A stretch of DNA of 23,450 nucleotides from JAJTFW01 sp031411335 (GTDB taxonomy: Bacteria > Bacteroidota > Bacteroidia > AKYH767-A > OLB10). Positions 7,590 through 16,719 of the stretch are shown one piece after another. The notes beneath the pieces are model-generated. The model saw nothing but the letters and a program-made list of their open reading frames with translations. It was not told where the DNA came from and did not search any database. Where the stretch lies: NCBI GenBank assembly GCA_031411335.1, contig JANOAX010000160.1:1-23450 (forward strand), read 5' to 3'. Position 1 is the first letter of the stretch. Every line of letters starts with the position of its first letter. Made by a program: the position numbers and the translations under genes.

Positions 7590-9079
7590 CTCATTACCAC
7601 CAACTTCCTCCCCACTCGCTCATATCCACTCTTAACAACACAAGTATACACGCCATTACTTAACTCGGGCACCTGAACAAACTGAAGAGTACTCCATGGA
7701 GGTAAATTCATTTTGTAAACGAGTTGTCCAGTTATGTTATAAACTTCAAATAGGCCAGGGCTATTTTGTGGTAGAAGATAAACTAACTTAATATATCCAT
7801 CGTTTGTAGGGTTGGGCGATATGTTGAATTTGAAATCATGTTTTATTTCTGCTATGCTTGTTATACTATCACAAACACTACCCACAACAGGACCTAGGTT
7901 GTAATTAGGATGATTTGGCACCGACCTAAAATGCCATACGCCAAGCGGAATGGCATGTTGTTGTACGTCACAAGCAAGGCCAACGCTATCTGGATAGTTG
8001 ATTTCATGAATATGTTGAGAACTCCCACCCGTGGTTAAATAAATTTTGCCGTTTGCTGCAAGATATTCACTATCAAAAGTAGTGGCAGCGGCTGGTATAG
8101 GAAAAGAGAATCCATCATAAACTGCAACTGTATCAATAGTATTCGTATTCAAATTTATTTGATATAAATTTAATGTTGAATTTGTGTATAAAAGTGAGCC
8201 ATTGGGAGAAAAAGATAAACCCCACAAATATTCGCTATTGGTTACAGGGATTATTTGTGTGTTGGAAAATTGACCGGTACATCTGTCAAAATCTAAAATT
8301 ACAACCGAGCTGTTTCTATCAACAGAATTGTCATAAATTTCAAAAGCAAATTTATTCCCACTCATTGAGAATATGCAATTTGAAATGTTATTATCACTTA
8401 GAGAGAAATTTCCGATAGATTGAGTTGTATTAATTATTATACCATTTGGAGAAAATAAAATTACATGAATAGTTGGAACTCCATCTTTAATACAAACTAT
8501 CCACCAATCTCTTCCATTGGCATGTTTACATGCTGTTAAGCCCCAACTAATGCTATCTTGAAAAATAGAAATATTCTTATTGATAGAATCTATTCCACCT
8601 AGTCCATTGTCCAAATTCATATTAATTAGAGTATAGAATAATTCCATTGAAGGAACGGATACACCATTATTTGGACCAGTTTGAAGTAGTAAAATGTATT
8701 TTGTAGAATCATTTGGATATGGAAGAAAAAAATTACCTTTATCTATTAGCAAGCCATTAGGCCATGAATTCACTTCATCACCCGGATTCAACCCACTTCC
8801 GTTGAGCATTGTATCGTTATTTGCATTAGCAACCCATACCCCGTTACTGCTCATTAAAAAATTGCCTTGGGCATCACAAATATTGCCTTGAGTACCATCG
8901 AAAGGCATCTTTCTATACTCGGTTTGATAACTATAGCTTGAGCTATTAAATATCATTCTACCTTTTGGTATAGTTTGTAGCCACGCATTTCCCATTAACC
9001 ATTGATGATTATATCCCTGCCCAATCGTACAATTAGGAAAGAAAATAAATAGCAGGAAGACTAATATTATACTTCTCAT
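7586..9079 (-). CDS. T9SS-exported propeller-like protein, copy A
   Basis: A 497-residue secreted protein and paralogue of copy B. A signal peptide (MRSIILVFLLFIFFPNCTIGQ) is followed by repeated beta-propeller-like phrases (SNGVWVANANNDTMLNGSGL, ACKHANGRDWWIV, LDFDRCTGQFSNTQI, AANGKIYLTTGG, HFRSVPNHPNYNLGP) and a C-terminal type A sorting domain starting NISPNPTNDGYIKL and ending GRKLVVMR. The start ATG overlaps the TGA of the giant gene by four bases (ATGA, 9076-9079), so translation is likely coupled and the two are probably expressed together. The next frame downstream also starts inside an ATGA overlap. The biochemical role is unknown; context suggests cell-surface or secreted proteins co-expressed with the giant beta-helix protein. 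Confidence 0.9.
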   Translation of the reverse strand: MRSIILVFLLFIFFPNCTIGQGYNHQWLMGNAWLQTIPKGRMIFNSSSYSYQTEYRKMPFDGTQGNICDAQGNFLMSSNGVWVANANNDTMLNGSGLNPGDEVNSWPNGLLIDKGNFFLPYPNDSTKYILLLQTGPNNGVSVPSMELFYTLINMNLDNGLGGIDSINKNISIFQDSISWGLTACKHANGRDWWIVCIKDGVPTIHVILFSPNGIIINTTQSIGNFSLSDNNISNCIFSMSGNKFAFEIYDNSVDRNSSVVILDFDRCTGQFSNTQIIPVTNSEYLWGLSFSPNGSLLYTNSTLNLYQINLNTNTIDTVAVYDGFSFPIPAAATTFDSEYLAANGKIYLTTGGSSQHIHEINYPDSVGLACDVQQHAIPLGVWHFRSVPNHPNYNLGPVVGSVCDSITSIAEIKHDFKFNISPNPTNDGYIKLVYLLPQNSPGLFEVYNITGQLVYKMNLPPWSTLQFVQVPELSNGVYTCVVKSGYERVGRKLVVMR

Positions 9080-9498
9080 CGTACAATAATTAATTTTGAA
9101 TGTATCAAATTTCCGTTTTCTTCTTTCACCTTAAGCAAATATATGCCACTACTGAATATAGAGGTATTCAATAATTTTATTTCTCTACATTGAATTTTGT
9201 TTTCAGAATAGAGCAATTGATCATTAACATCTCTAATTTCTATTGTGTAAAAATCACTCTTCGCATTAATTAAAGTAATTTCTACAAAATCCTTTGCTGG
9301 GTTCGGTTTTATGGTAAGCATAGCATCTTTTGATATAGAATTCGTAGGGCTATTTGTTGTTCTATAATATCCTTGCGCTAAACAAGTAGCCAAATCATCG
9401 TAAACAATACTATCATTAAACAAGGCCACAAACATTCGAGCTTTGTCTACAGACTCTCCTCCTTGATATGGGCATTGATGAGCAATAATTAATAAATT
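7586..9498 (-). repeat. Tandem duplication, upstream unit (giant-gene 3' end plus copy A)
   Basis: This is the parental-looking copy: the last 140 codons of the intact giant gene followed by copy A. The downstream unit joins directly behind the stop of copy A. The left boundary is the TGA of copy A, and the right boundary is where similarity between the giant gene and the fragment starts (the Asn-Leu codons at about 9493-9498). Confidence 0.7.
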
Positions 9499-12400
9499 AT
9501 CAATATAGGAACTTATGCTATCCTTACCATATCTGTCAAAAATGATTTGAACTTCATTAAGTAAAACTTCGTTTTCGATGGGTAAATCTGTTGAAGTTAT
9601 TTGATTGTTATAAAAACCAGCATCCATTAACAAGCTATTTTCGCGTAAACGTAATTGATGCACTAAATCAGAATATACAATTTTTAGTAAATGAAGATCA
9701 GTGGTCACTTTATTCAAATTTTGTAACGCTGTGCTATCGGAATAAAGAGTATACTCCTGTTGATAATAGCCTAGCGAGTCGGCTAATATCTTCAAAGCAC
9801 TATCTAAACTTAATAGTTGAATAGCTAATGTATCTTCTCTTGAATGAATTTCCTGCAGTCTGATACGCGCTTGATACAAATAATCAAATACAGGATGATT
9901 TAAAACAAAGTCATGTAAAATTAAATTGGTGTCACGCAATGTAGTATTTTCCATGAGGTGAGTGTATAATACATTTTGAGCAATCGATTGAGATTCGTTA
10001 ATGTAATCCATACTTAAAATACTATCCAATGCAATGAGCTCTAACAAATTTAAATTATCGTCGTTAACAATCTCAACAGAAGAACATGGGTTCACATTCG
10101 GGCAAGAATAATTTGGAATTCCTGGTTGACTATTAAACCACTGTGTATTATTAGGATTTAACTGTGAGAGTCTTGGAAAATAGGTGGAATCAAGTGGGTT
10201 GACTACGAAAAGAGATTTCCTTAAAACAATTATGTTTGCGGCATTCAAATTCACCGCTCCAAACCAAGGCAAGTAATTTCCGAACCAACGGTTGCCGGCA
10301 AAATCTTGTGTGTCAATTATGGCCGTATTAGTTAGATGCAAACCTTCAAAGTGAGTGTTCATATAATTTCCTCTAAAATTGGTGAATAGATTTTGCCCGC
10401 CAAAGTGAATGCCTATACCCGTACTGTCAACAGAATTACAACTTATAAGTGAACTGGTACTCAGTCGCTGGTCGATACCAATCCGTGTAGTATTTAAAGG
10501 AGTATTTCCCTTGACTACATTATTAATTACCTGTGCATTTTTACAGCTATTAATTGAAATGCCCGTCATAACAGGAGAATTTCCGCTTTGGTGCTTTTGC
10601 TTTACGTAATTGCAATTGATTATTGGTTTATTTAAAAAACTTGCTAGAATTCCTGTATTGGCATCCAATATTTCAATTGGCGAATTGTACTGAACACGGT
10701 AATTTGAATTAGTAGCATATTTAGATTCCAAGATGGAAATTCCCACTCCGGAGGAAGAGCCTGAGATGTAAAGTTGATTGAAACTAATTGTATTTAAGTT
10801 TGACCCCACATTATCATAAAACCGTATTCCATATTTTGAAGCGAGTATTGTATTTTCCGTGATAACCGCACTTTGCATATGGTTGTTTTGGGTGCATTCA
10901 ACTCCGGTACTCACACTTACTATTTTGCAATTAGACACAATTAAATCACTAAAGGATGCATACACACCTCGCTCGCATTTATTTATGGTGTTGGAATTAC
11001 TGTTTACTGGAAATACACTTAAACTTCCGGGCACTCCAAGTGTTACATCACCTACACTTACAATAGCAGTCCCCATTAATTTGGAAGCATAACCTGTGAC
11101 AGAATAAATATTTTGAAAATCGGAATTAGCTACTTCAATGATACCTCTAAAACTTTTTATTCCAAAATTCATATTTAGAAAATGATTGGAACTAGTACTC
11201 GGGTCACCTATGTTAACCGTCACATCTGATAAATCTATGCCCGCAAAGGGTGCTGCCCCGTGCGTTGGTTGGCCCAAATAATCAGGTAAGAAACTTCCAC
11301 CAAAAGTGAACGTAGTACCCGTAACTGAGAAACCTTGGATAGCATACATGTTTGCTAATGAATCGGGAGCCGTGTAGATTCCTGTAATATTATTATTAAA
11401 TCTAGAATTTTTAATAAATACAGAACAGTTATTATCTACCTGTATTGCTCGATGGGCGTCATGGATACTACTTCCATTATTGAGTTCAATCACGGTTTCG
11501 GGCTCCATGAGTATGCCTTGCCACATGGAGTCGCAACCTGCTATTTGTGTACTATCGTTAATGGTTAGATGAGCACCGTTCGTAATGATTATTTGTGATC
11601 CAGCATTCACTCTTACTTGACAATTTAACAAAGTTAAATCTTGGTCTACGTAAAATAGTCCTTCCACATAAATGGAAGCATTGCTATAGGTATTCAAATA
11701 ATTATGCGAAAAATCGTTGTTGAGAAAGATAATGGTGTTCGGATCAATACACGCATTGGTCACCGTTACACAAGCACTATCAAGGAGACTGTCGGGGCCA
11801 AAATAAACATTGAGACTGTCGAACCCAGCATAGTTTATTTGTACAAAATTTTCATTGACGTTGCATTCGCCGGACTGCGTGAAATATCCATTTACAACTA
11901 AGGTAGTACATCCTATGGCAGGTGTTATTATGTACCATGGTAGAGTGTCTATATTCACAAAATTGGGTGGAAGGTATTCATGTATATAAACAAAACCGGA
12001 ATCTTGGTTATTGGCACATATTTCAATGTTGAAACTCATGGTGTCTAAGGCAGCAATCACGGAATCGTTTGCGGTTTTCTTTAGCGCAAAACAATCATGG
12101 CAAGCACTTATTGTAGTGTCTCGCGTCAATGTATTATTAAAATCATAGGTGCTACTCAAGGGTTCGTTGCAATAGCTGTTGGCATTAAGTACTACTGACG
12201 GAAGAGTATCTTCAAAAAGGCAATCGGGCATGTAGGCGATGCGCACGCTGATACCTTCGTTTACTTTTAAAACCGAATCTTTATAACCGATGGTGTCCAT
12301 GTCAGAAGCCGTAATGGGCCAATTAGCTTGGAGCGTATCATATGTTATAGAAAACCAGGTCTGGGCAGTACTACTGTCACAATATCCTTTGCGAATACTC

Positions 12401-14238
12401 AGATCAAGTACTCCCAAATTTGCAGGGAAATTGGGTAACTCAATATTGTTAAGAGTAACTTGGCCAACCTGTGTCGATTTGAAGCAACATTCATAAAATA
12501 AGGTGTCACACAGCGTATAGCTAACTTCGCTTAATGGCCGGTTGCGAGCGCCTCCATCTGAAAGTCCGATGTTTGCGCTTTCTAATTCTATAATATAAGT
12601 AATTGTATCAAATTGACAAAGTGCTGTTGTATCAAATGGCTGCATGAGTGAGTCGGAACAACTCCAGCCCGTATAAAATTTTATCTTCTGGGATGCCGAG
12701 TCAGGACAATATGAGAAACTTGCACAGATACTATCGCCGATATGCGTCTCGTTAATGCCTAACAGCGTATCAGAGAGGAAGAATTGATTATTGGTAGGAT
12801 AGGAAATAGTATTACTTGAGTGGTAGGTCCAATTGCTTAGCCAGTTTAGGGTAGTTGTATCTGGAATCACTACAAAATAATTAGGTGCAAAGGTGCTAAA
12901 GGTACTGTCATCTGGAAATGTATCCAAAGGATTTTGGATCGAAAAAGAAAAACAAATTCGGTTGCTTTGTGCGTCGATACTTTGGTTAAAACTAATTTGA
13001 TCGTTAGGTCGTATGTTATAGAGAATGGTTCCTTGTAAGGACTTTAGGGAATCTACAAAGCCTAGGGATACATTGTTTACATCTAAGCAGTGCTCCACAT
13101 CCCCTTCAAAACTGACAACGGCGGTTGTTGAATCAATGCGAAAACCTGTAGTGTCACAATTATCTGATTCTACCAAAATTTCAAGAGATCTGAAAGTTTG
13201 TATATCGCCATAGTATAATTTAGTTCCCGTAGTGGTATCACCTTCTACTAAGCAATTTTCATTTTGAAATAAACTATCATAATAGGTAAAAGTTTGGGTG
13301 GTGTCTACCGTTAAAGATGTAGTTTGATTTCTAAAAGATATTCCTCCACCAATAATTTCATTTGTCAAAAATGCACCTGCAGCATGATATCCTGTAGGTA
13401 TTGTAAAAGTATATGACCTTGGTTGTATGTTGGATGGGTGGTATTCGAAAGGATAAGGATCTATAATGCGGGCTGCAACATTAGTATGTACGGAAGTTTG
13501 AATCTTAAAAATACAATCATCTACATAGCCCGCTTCCGATTTAACATCATAAATATGGGCATAGAAATAATGTAGTCCATCCAGGTTTTCGCAGTTAAAC
13601 ATATATCGGTTTGCAAAATTCTGATTTACTATCGTGTCACCATTAGTCGTGTCAGGAGGAAAATACCAGCCAGCTGTATCAAGTTCAATAAGATTAGCAG
13701 GATTTTTATAGAATTGGTTCCAAGCAAAAGAAGGCAAACTATCACCCGAAAGCCACATTCTATTTTCAATATCGCTTTGCTTGCGAATAGCATCAAGCGC
13801 TACAGCTCCACTCCAATTTCGTGGCAAATTGAAATTTCCTGTTACATTATAATCTACACTAAGTCGATATTGCTGCCCCTCAAAAAATCCTTGGTAGGGA
13901 TGAGTAGGACTGTTATATACTGTATCATTTCCATGCAATACCCCTGCATGCCCGCTTGAATCAATAGAGGAAAACGAAAAGAAATAGCGATTATTGGTTG
14001 CATCCAAGAATAGAATTTTAGAGAGCGAACTGCCAAAGAATTTTAATACGCGTTGTGTCACAAACTTTGTGCTATCCACATTAAACAAACCGCAGTCGAT
14101 GCAAATATTCGTATCGATATTGGGAGCATCAATATAAAACATAACCGTGTCAGGGATGACTCCCATTGTATCGAGTCCAGCACCAATGATCCTGTCCAGT
14201 TGTAAATGATTAAGGTAGGAATGCTGCAATTGCATCAT
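9076..14238 (-). CDS. Giant secreted beta-helix protein, C-terminal part with T9SS sorting domain
   Basis: This is the 1,720-codon continuation of the gene begun at 16548. It follows an in-frame TAG and has no signal peptide of its own, so it is not a natural N-terminus. Order of parts: Cys- and Thr-rich beta-sandwich-like repeats (1-710); a DUF11-like segment (about 712-832, beginning DCFALKKTANDSV); a right-handed parallel beta-helix (about 852-1316, with INDSTQ, CDSMWQGI near 901 and many N-rich rungs); and a helical, Leu/Asp-rich segment (about 1396-1585). A CPYQGG-x-SVDKAR motif follows at 1589, then a type A T9SS sorting domain at 1640-1720 starting MLTIKPNPAKDFVEI. Beta-helix T9SS cargo is often an adhesin or a polysaccharide-binding or -degrading surface protein, but I see no catalytic residues to decide. 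It overlaps copy A by ATGA. Confidence 0.88.
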   Translation of the reverse strand: MMQLQHSYLNHLQLDRIIGAGLDTMGVIPDTVMFYIDAPNIDTNICIDCGLFNVDSTKFVTQRVLKFFGSSLSKILFLDATNNRYFFSFSSIDSSGHAGVLHGNDTVYNSPTHPYQGFFEGQQYRLSVDYNVTGNFNLPRNWSGAVALDAIRKQSDIENRMWLSGDSLPSFAWNQFYKNPANLIELDTAGWYFPPDTTNGDTIVNQNFANRYMFNCENLDGLHYFYAHIYDVKSEAGYVDDCIFKIQTSVHTNVAARIIDPYPFEYHPSNIQPRSYTFTIPTGYHAAGAFLTNEIIGGGISFRNQTTSLTVDTTQTFTYYDSLFQNENCLVEGDTTTGTKLYYGDIQTFRSLEILVESDNCDTTGFRIDSTTAVVSFEGDVEHCLDVNNVSLGFVDSLKSLQGTILYNIRPNDQISFNQSIDAQSNRICFSFSIQNPLDTFPDDSTFSTFAPNYFVVIPDTTTLNWLSNWTYHSSNTISYPTNNQFFLSDTLLGINETHIGDSICASFSYCPDSASQKIKFYTGWSCSDSLMQPFDTTALCQFDTITYIIELESANIGLSDGGARNRPLSEVSYTLCDTLFYECCFKSTQVGQVTLNNIELPNFPANLGVLDLSIRKGYCDSSTAQTWFSITYDTLQANWPITASDMDTIGYKDSVLKVNEGISVRIAYMPDCLFEDTLPSVVLNANSYCNEPLSSTYDFNNTLTRDTTISACHDCFALKKTANDSVIAALDTMSFNIEICANNQDSGFVYIHEYLPPNFVNIDTLPWYIITPAIGCTTLVVNGYFTQSGECNVNENFVQINYAGFDSLNVYFGPDSLLDSACVTVTNACIDPNTIIFLNNDFSHNYLNTYSNASIYVEGLFYVDQDLTLLNCQVRVNAGSQIIITNGAHLTINDSTQIAGCDSMWQGILMEPETVIELNNGSSIHDAHRAIQVDNNCSVFIKNSRFNNNITGIYTAPDSLANMYAIQGFSVTGTTFTFGGSFLPDYLGQPTHGAAPFAGIDLSDVTVNIGDPSTSSNHFLNMNFGIKSFRGIIEVANSDFQNIYSVTGYASKLMGTAIVSVGDVTLGVPGSLSVFPVNSNSNTINKCERGVYASFSDLIVSNCKIVSVSTGVECTQNNHMQSAVITENTILASKYGIRFYDNVGSNLNTISFNQLYISGSSSGVGISILESKYATNSNYRVQYNSPIEILDANTGILASFLNKPIINCNYVKQKHQSGNSPVMTGISINSCKNAQVINNVVKGNTPLNTTRIGIDQRLSTSSLISCNSVDSTGIGIHFGGQNLFTNFRGNYMNTHFEGLHLTNTAIIDTQDFAGNRWFGNYLPWFGAVNLNAANIIVLRKSLFVVNPLDSTYFPRLSQLNPNNTQWFNSQPGIPNYSCPNVNPCSSVEIVNDDNLNLLELIALDSILSMDYINESQSIAQNVLYTHLMENTTLRDTNLILHDFVLNHPVFDYLYQARIRLQEIHSREDTLAIQLLSLDSALKILADSLGYYQQEYTLYSDSTALQNLNKVTTDLHLLKIVYSDLVHQLRLRENSLLMDAGFYNNQITSTDLPIENEVLLNEVQIIFDRYGKDSISSYIDNLLIIAHQCPYQGGESVDKARMFVALFNDSIVYDDLATCLAQGYYRTTNSPTNSISKDAMLTIKPNPAKDFVEITLINAKSDFYTIEIRDVNDQLLYSENKIQCREIKLLNTSIFSSGIYLLKVKEENGNLIHSKLIIVR

Positions 14239-14247
14239 GGGATAAGT

Positions 14248-16548
14248 CTAACCACCATTTGTGGAATCACCCGGACCAAATTCAGCTACTAAGTAATCGG
14301 TAAGTTGATCGCCTATTCCTGAATTATGCCATCCGTAATCGTTTCTGTTAGTTAAAAATGATGGAGAATTATATTCTATAGGTGTAAGTGGATTATCAGC
14401 AAAACCATTATCATTCGAATCTTTATTTCCATAATTTGTCCTTTCCATTTTATATGAACGAACAACAATTCCAGGTGTAACACAGCCAGGACAATGTACC
14501 ACAATATCATCTTCCACAAATGAAAGCGGAAGCCATTTGCAATTCGTACCTGTACAAATGGCAGGATCAACATTATTAGTAGGGAAAGTTAAGGTATTGC
14601 AACTACCACTCGGATTCAGGAGCCAATCGTAAATTACTTTGTATTTTACCGCCCCATTTTGTCCACCACAACATGACCTTAATCTGAATTGAAGGTGGCC
14701 TCCATTTATCATACGAAGCGCATTACTATCATTTAAATTAAAATAATACACATAGGTGCCAGCAGCGCATTGCCCTAAAATGGAAGTGTCTTGATAAAAA
14801 TACTCGGGCTCGTAATAATTAATAAAACCTAAAGAATCCTTGTATTTTATGCGTGTATAATTTTGAGCATTGGGAACTACAAGGCCCTTATCACACTCAA
14901 TTGTTACTTTAAAATAACCAGTAGGCAAGCAATTTGTATAAATAGGATTGCAACCCAGCAATTGTTGCATACTTGAATAATCAACAATATAAAGCCCATT
15001 CATTTTGATTTCAAAATCTGCTGAGTCCCCAAAATTGTTGGGAGGTGAGGATAAATCAGAAACTGTTGGAGTATAAATAAGTGATAAATCGGTTACAGCT
15101 GCAACTTGGCTTACAATTCCATTCTCTTGATAGGTCGGAATTAAAAAGTCATCATTATTTTTAGCGCCGCACTTACTTACAGAATAAGTGTTTCTAAAAG
15201 TCCAGTTTGTATAACTTTTAGGTACATTATAAAGTAAGGTATCTTCTTCGACACAGCGAAACGACTGAAATCTGAATTTAATAGTATCACCATCTCCAAA
15301 ATTGGTAATCACCATTCTCAAATTATGAATAGGATTGCTAACAGAGTCGGAACATAAAGCAAAAGCACGTTGTCCATACGCCATTTGAAAATTGCAGTTT
15401 GAACAAAGAGTATCTATTTGCAAAGTGCTTTCCGGAATCAATCCCAAACTAGCAATACTATCAGCATGAAAATTAGTAAAATGAATTACTGCTGAATCTA
15501 ACTTCCCTTCTTTTTCAGTGGTAATAAAATACTCCCATTGACGCATACTCGTGAGTGAGTTGGGGCAACTTACATCAAAATTGGTAACTTGATCCGTAAC
15601 AGGAATAGCTCGAACCACTTTTAAGTTGGGCATCTCTCTATTGTGAATGACATAATTGATCGTTTCAGAGCCAAAGCAGGAAGGACAAAAAGCATTGCCT
15701 AAACTATCCCGATCAGCGCATTGCCAAGTGAAAATTGCGTTGTGGCTGCATCCACCACTAAGGCAATCTTTAGCTTGAATCCGGCGGTAAATAAACAGGG
15801 TGTCATTTACAGGCAATTGTATAAAAGCCAGAGAGTCGCTTTTATAATTAATGGATGTTCCATTCTCCTTTATCTTATAAAATAACGAATCAACATTATT
15901 AAATGCACCACAATAATTTGTTGCGTCTTCCAAAAACCGAAAGGAAATATTTGCGGCTGTAAATCCTGTGTTTAAAAAAGTAAATTGAATATTTTCTATT
16001 TCTTGGTAACCGATAGTATCTATTATTGTAGGAATATACACCATTTTTGGATAAAGAATAGCTAATCCATCATAGAAATTATTAGGTGTACTATTTAAAT
16101 TGTAACTTATTCCTGAAGAATCAATCCATGTTTGAGTAACATAGATATCATTTATATTTGCTCCCGTTGGAATAGCGGAGCAGTCGATGTAAATTCTGTA
16201 AGTTAATATTACGGTATCTGAAGTATTAAAACTAATATATACCGCCCCATTTGCAGTATCGGTTAATGGAGGTGAATAGGTAATTGAATTAAAACCAGCG
16301 CTATCTTTCAAACTAAGAATTTCAATCAGTATCCCTCTTGATGCTCCACATGAGTCGTGAGTGTTTGCACCAAATTTTAACTCCCCAATAATGGTCAACT
16401 TATGTTGTCCAGTGCCGGTAAAAGTGGCTGTTACTATATTCGTATCACAAGCTTTCAGGGTGTTATTGATGATTTGGACGGGGACGGTTTGGGAGAAAGC
16501 GAAATGTTGAAATGATAAGAGTAAAATGAGGAATAGGAGTTTTTTCAT
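14248..16548 (-). CDS. Giant secreted beta-helix protein, N-terminal part with signal peptide (ends at in-frame TAG)
   Basis: This is a 766-codon frame starting with a clear signal peptide (MKKLLFLILLLSFQHFAFSQ). The mature part is beta-rich, Thr/Asp/Asn/Cys-rich and extracellular in character, with paired cysteines (SGGCSHN, CPSCFG, CSNCNF, LRSCCGG, HCPGC). Near residues 707-717 lies NKDSNDNGFAD, a DxDxDG-like calcium-binding loop common in Bacteroidota surface proteins. It ends FGPGDSTNGG before TAG at 14248-14250. Codons resume in the same frame (TYPMMQLQHSYL...) into the 1,720-codon part. It has a signal peptide but no sorting domain, while the next frame has a sorting domain but no signal peptide, so the two are halves of one roughly 2,490-codon gene (9076-16548). 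If the stop is real, the product would reach the periplasm but could not use T9SS. Confidence 0.88.
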   Translation of the reverse strand: MKKLLFLILLLSFQHFAFSQTVPVQIINNTLKACDTNIVTATFTGTGQHKLTIIGELKFGANTHDSCGASRGILIEILSLKDSAGFNSITYSPPLTDTANGAVYISFNTSDTVILTYRIYIDCSAIPTGANINDIYVTQTWIDSSGISYNLNSTPNNFYDGLAILYPKMVYIPTIIDTIGYQEIENIQFTFLNTGFTAANISFRFLEDATNYCGAFNNVDSLFYKIKENGTSINYKSDSLAFIQLPVNDTLFIYRRIQAKDCLSGGCSHNAIFTWQCADRDSLGNAFCPSCFGSETINYVIHNREMPNLKVVRAIPVTDQVTNFDVSCPNSLTSMRQWEYFITTEKEGKLDSAVIHFTNFHADSIASLGLIPESTLQIDTLCSNCNFQMAYGQRAFALCSDSVSNPIHNLRMVITNFGDGDTIKFRFQSFRCVEEDTLLYNVPKSYTNWTFRNTYSVSKCGAKNNDDFLIPTYQENGIVSQVAAVTDLSLIYTPTVSDLSSPPNNFGDSADFEIKMNGLYIVDYSSMQQLLGCNPIYTNCLPTGYFKVTIECDKGLVVPNAQNYTRIKYKDSLGFINYYEPEYFYQDTSILGQCAAGTYVYYFNLNDSNALRMINGGHLQFRLRSCCGGQNGAVKYKVIYDWLLNPSGSCNTLTFPTNNVDPAICTGTNCKWLPLSFVEDDIVVHCPGCVTPGIVVRSYKMERTNYGNKDSNDNGFADNPLTPIEYNSPSFLTNRNDYGWHNSGIGDQLTDYLVAEFGPGDSTNGG

Positions 16549-16596
16549 AGAGAGTAACTATTAAAGAGTGAGATTAAAACTAGATGAATGGATATA

Positions 16597-16628
16597 CGAA
16601 TATAGCAATATTTTGATTTAAAAACCAA
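16597..16628 (-). promoter_or_regulatory. Candidate promoter of the T9SS-cargo locus
   Basis: On the minus strand a TTG (16626-16628) is followed after 21 bases by TATATTCG (16597-16604), one mismatch from the Bacteroidota -7 consensus TAnnTTTG. The -7 box is 48 bases upstream of the giant gene's ATG. Spacing and position fit, but the match is imperfect. Confidence 0.35.
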
Positions 16629-16719
16629 AAATTCTTGATTTCCCAGTCCCATCAGAAAGAGCAGGAAATTCATAAGAATTAACAATTTCAGGTTGGATAA
16701 GGCTTTAAAAATATTCTCT

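Noticed and set aside
9591..13959. Several 60-80 codon plus-strand frames within the giant gene.
   Set aside because: They lie antisense to clearly coding sequence and show no protein-like motifs.
3660..14250. Reassignment of TAA or TAG to a sense codon in this organism.
   Set aside because: TAA ends moxR, the surA-type gene and cphA, and TAG ends the lipoprotein, isomerase and cyanophycinase genes, all at family-typical lengths.
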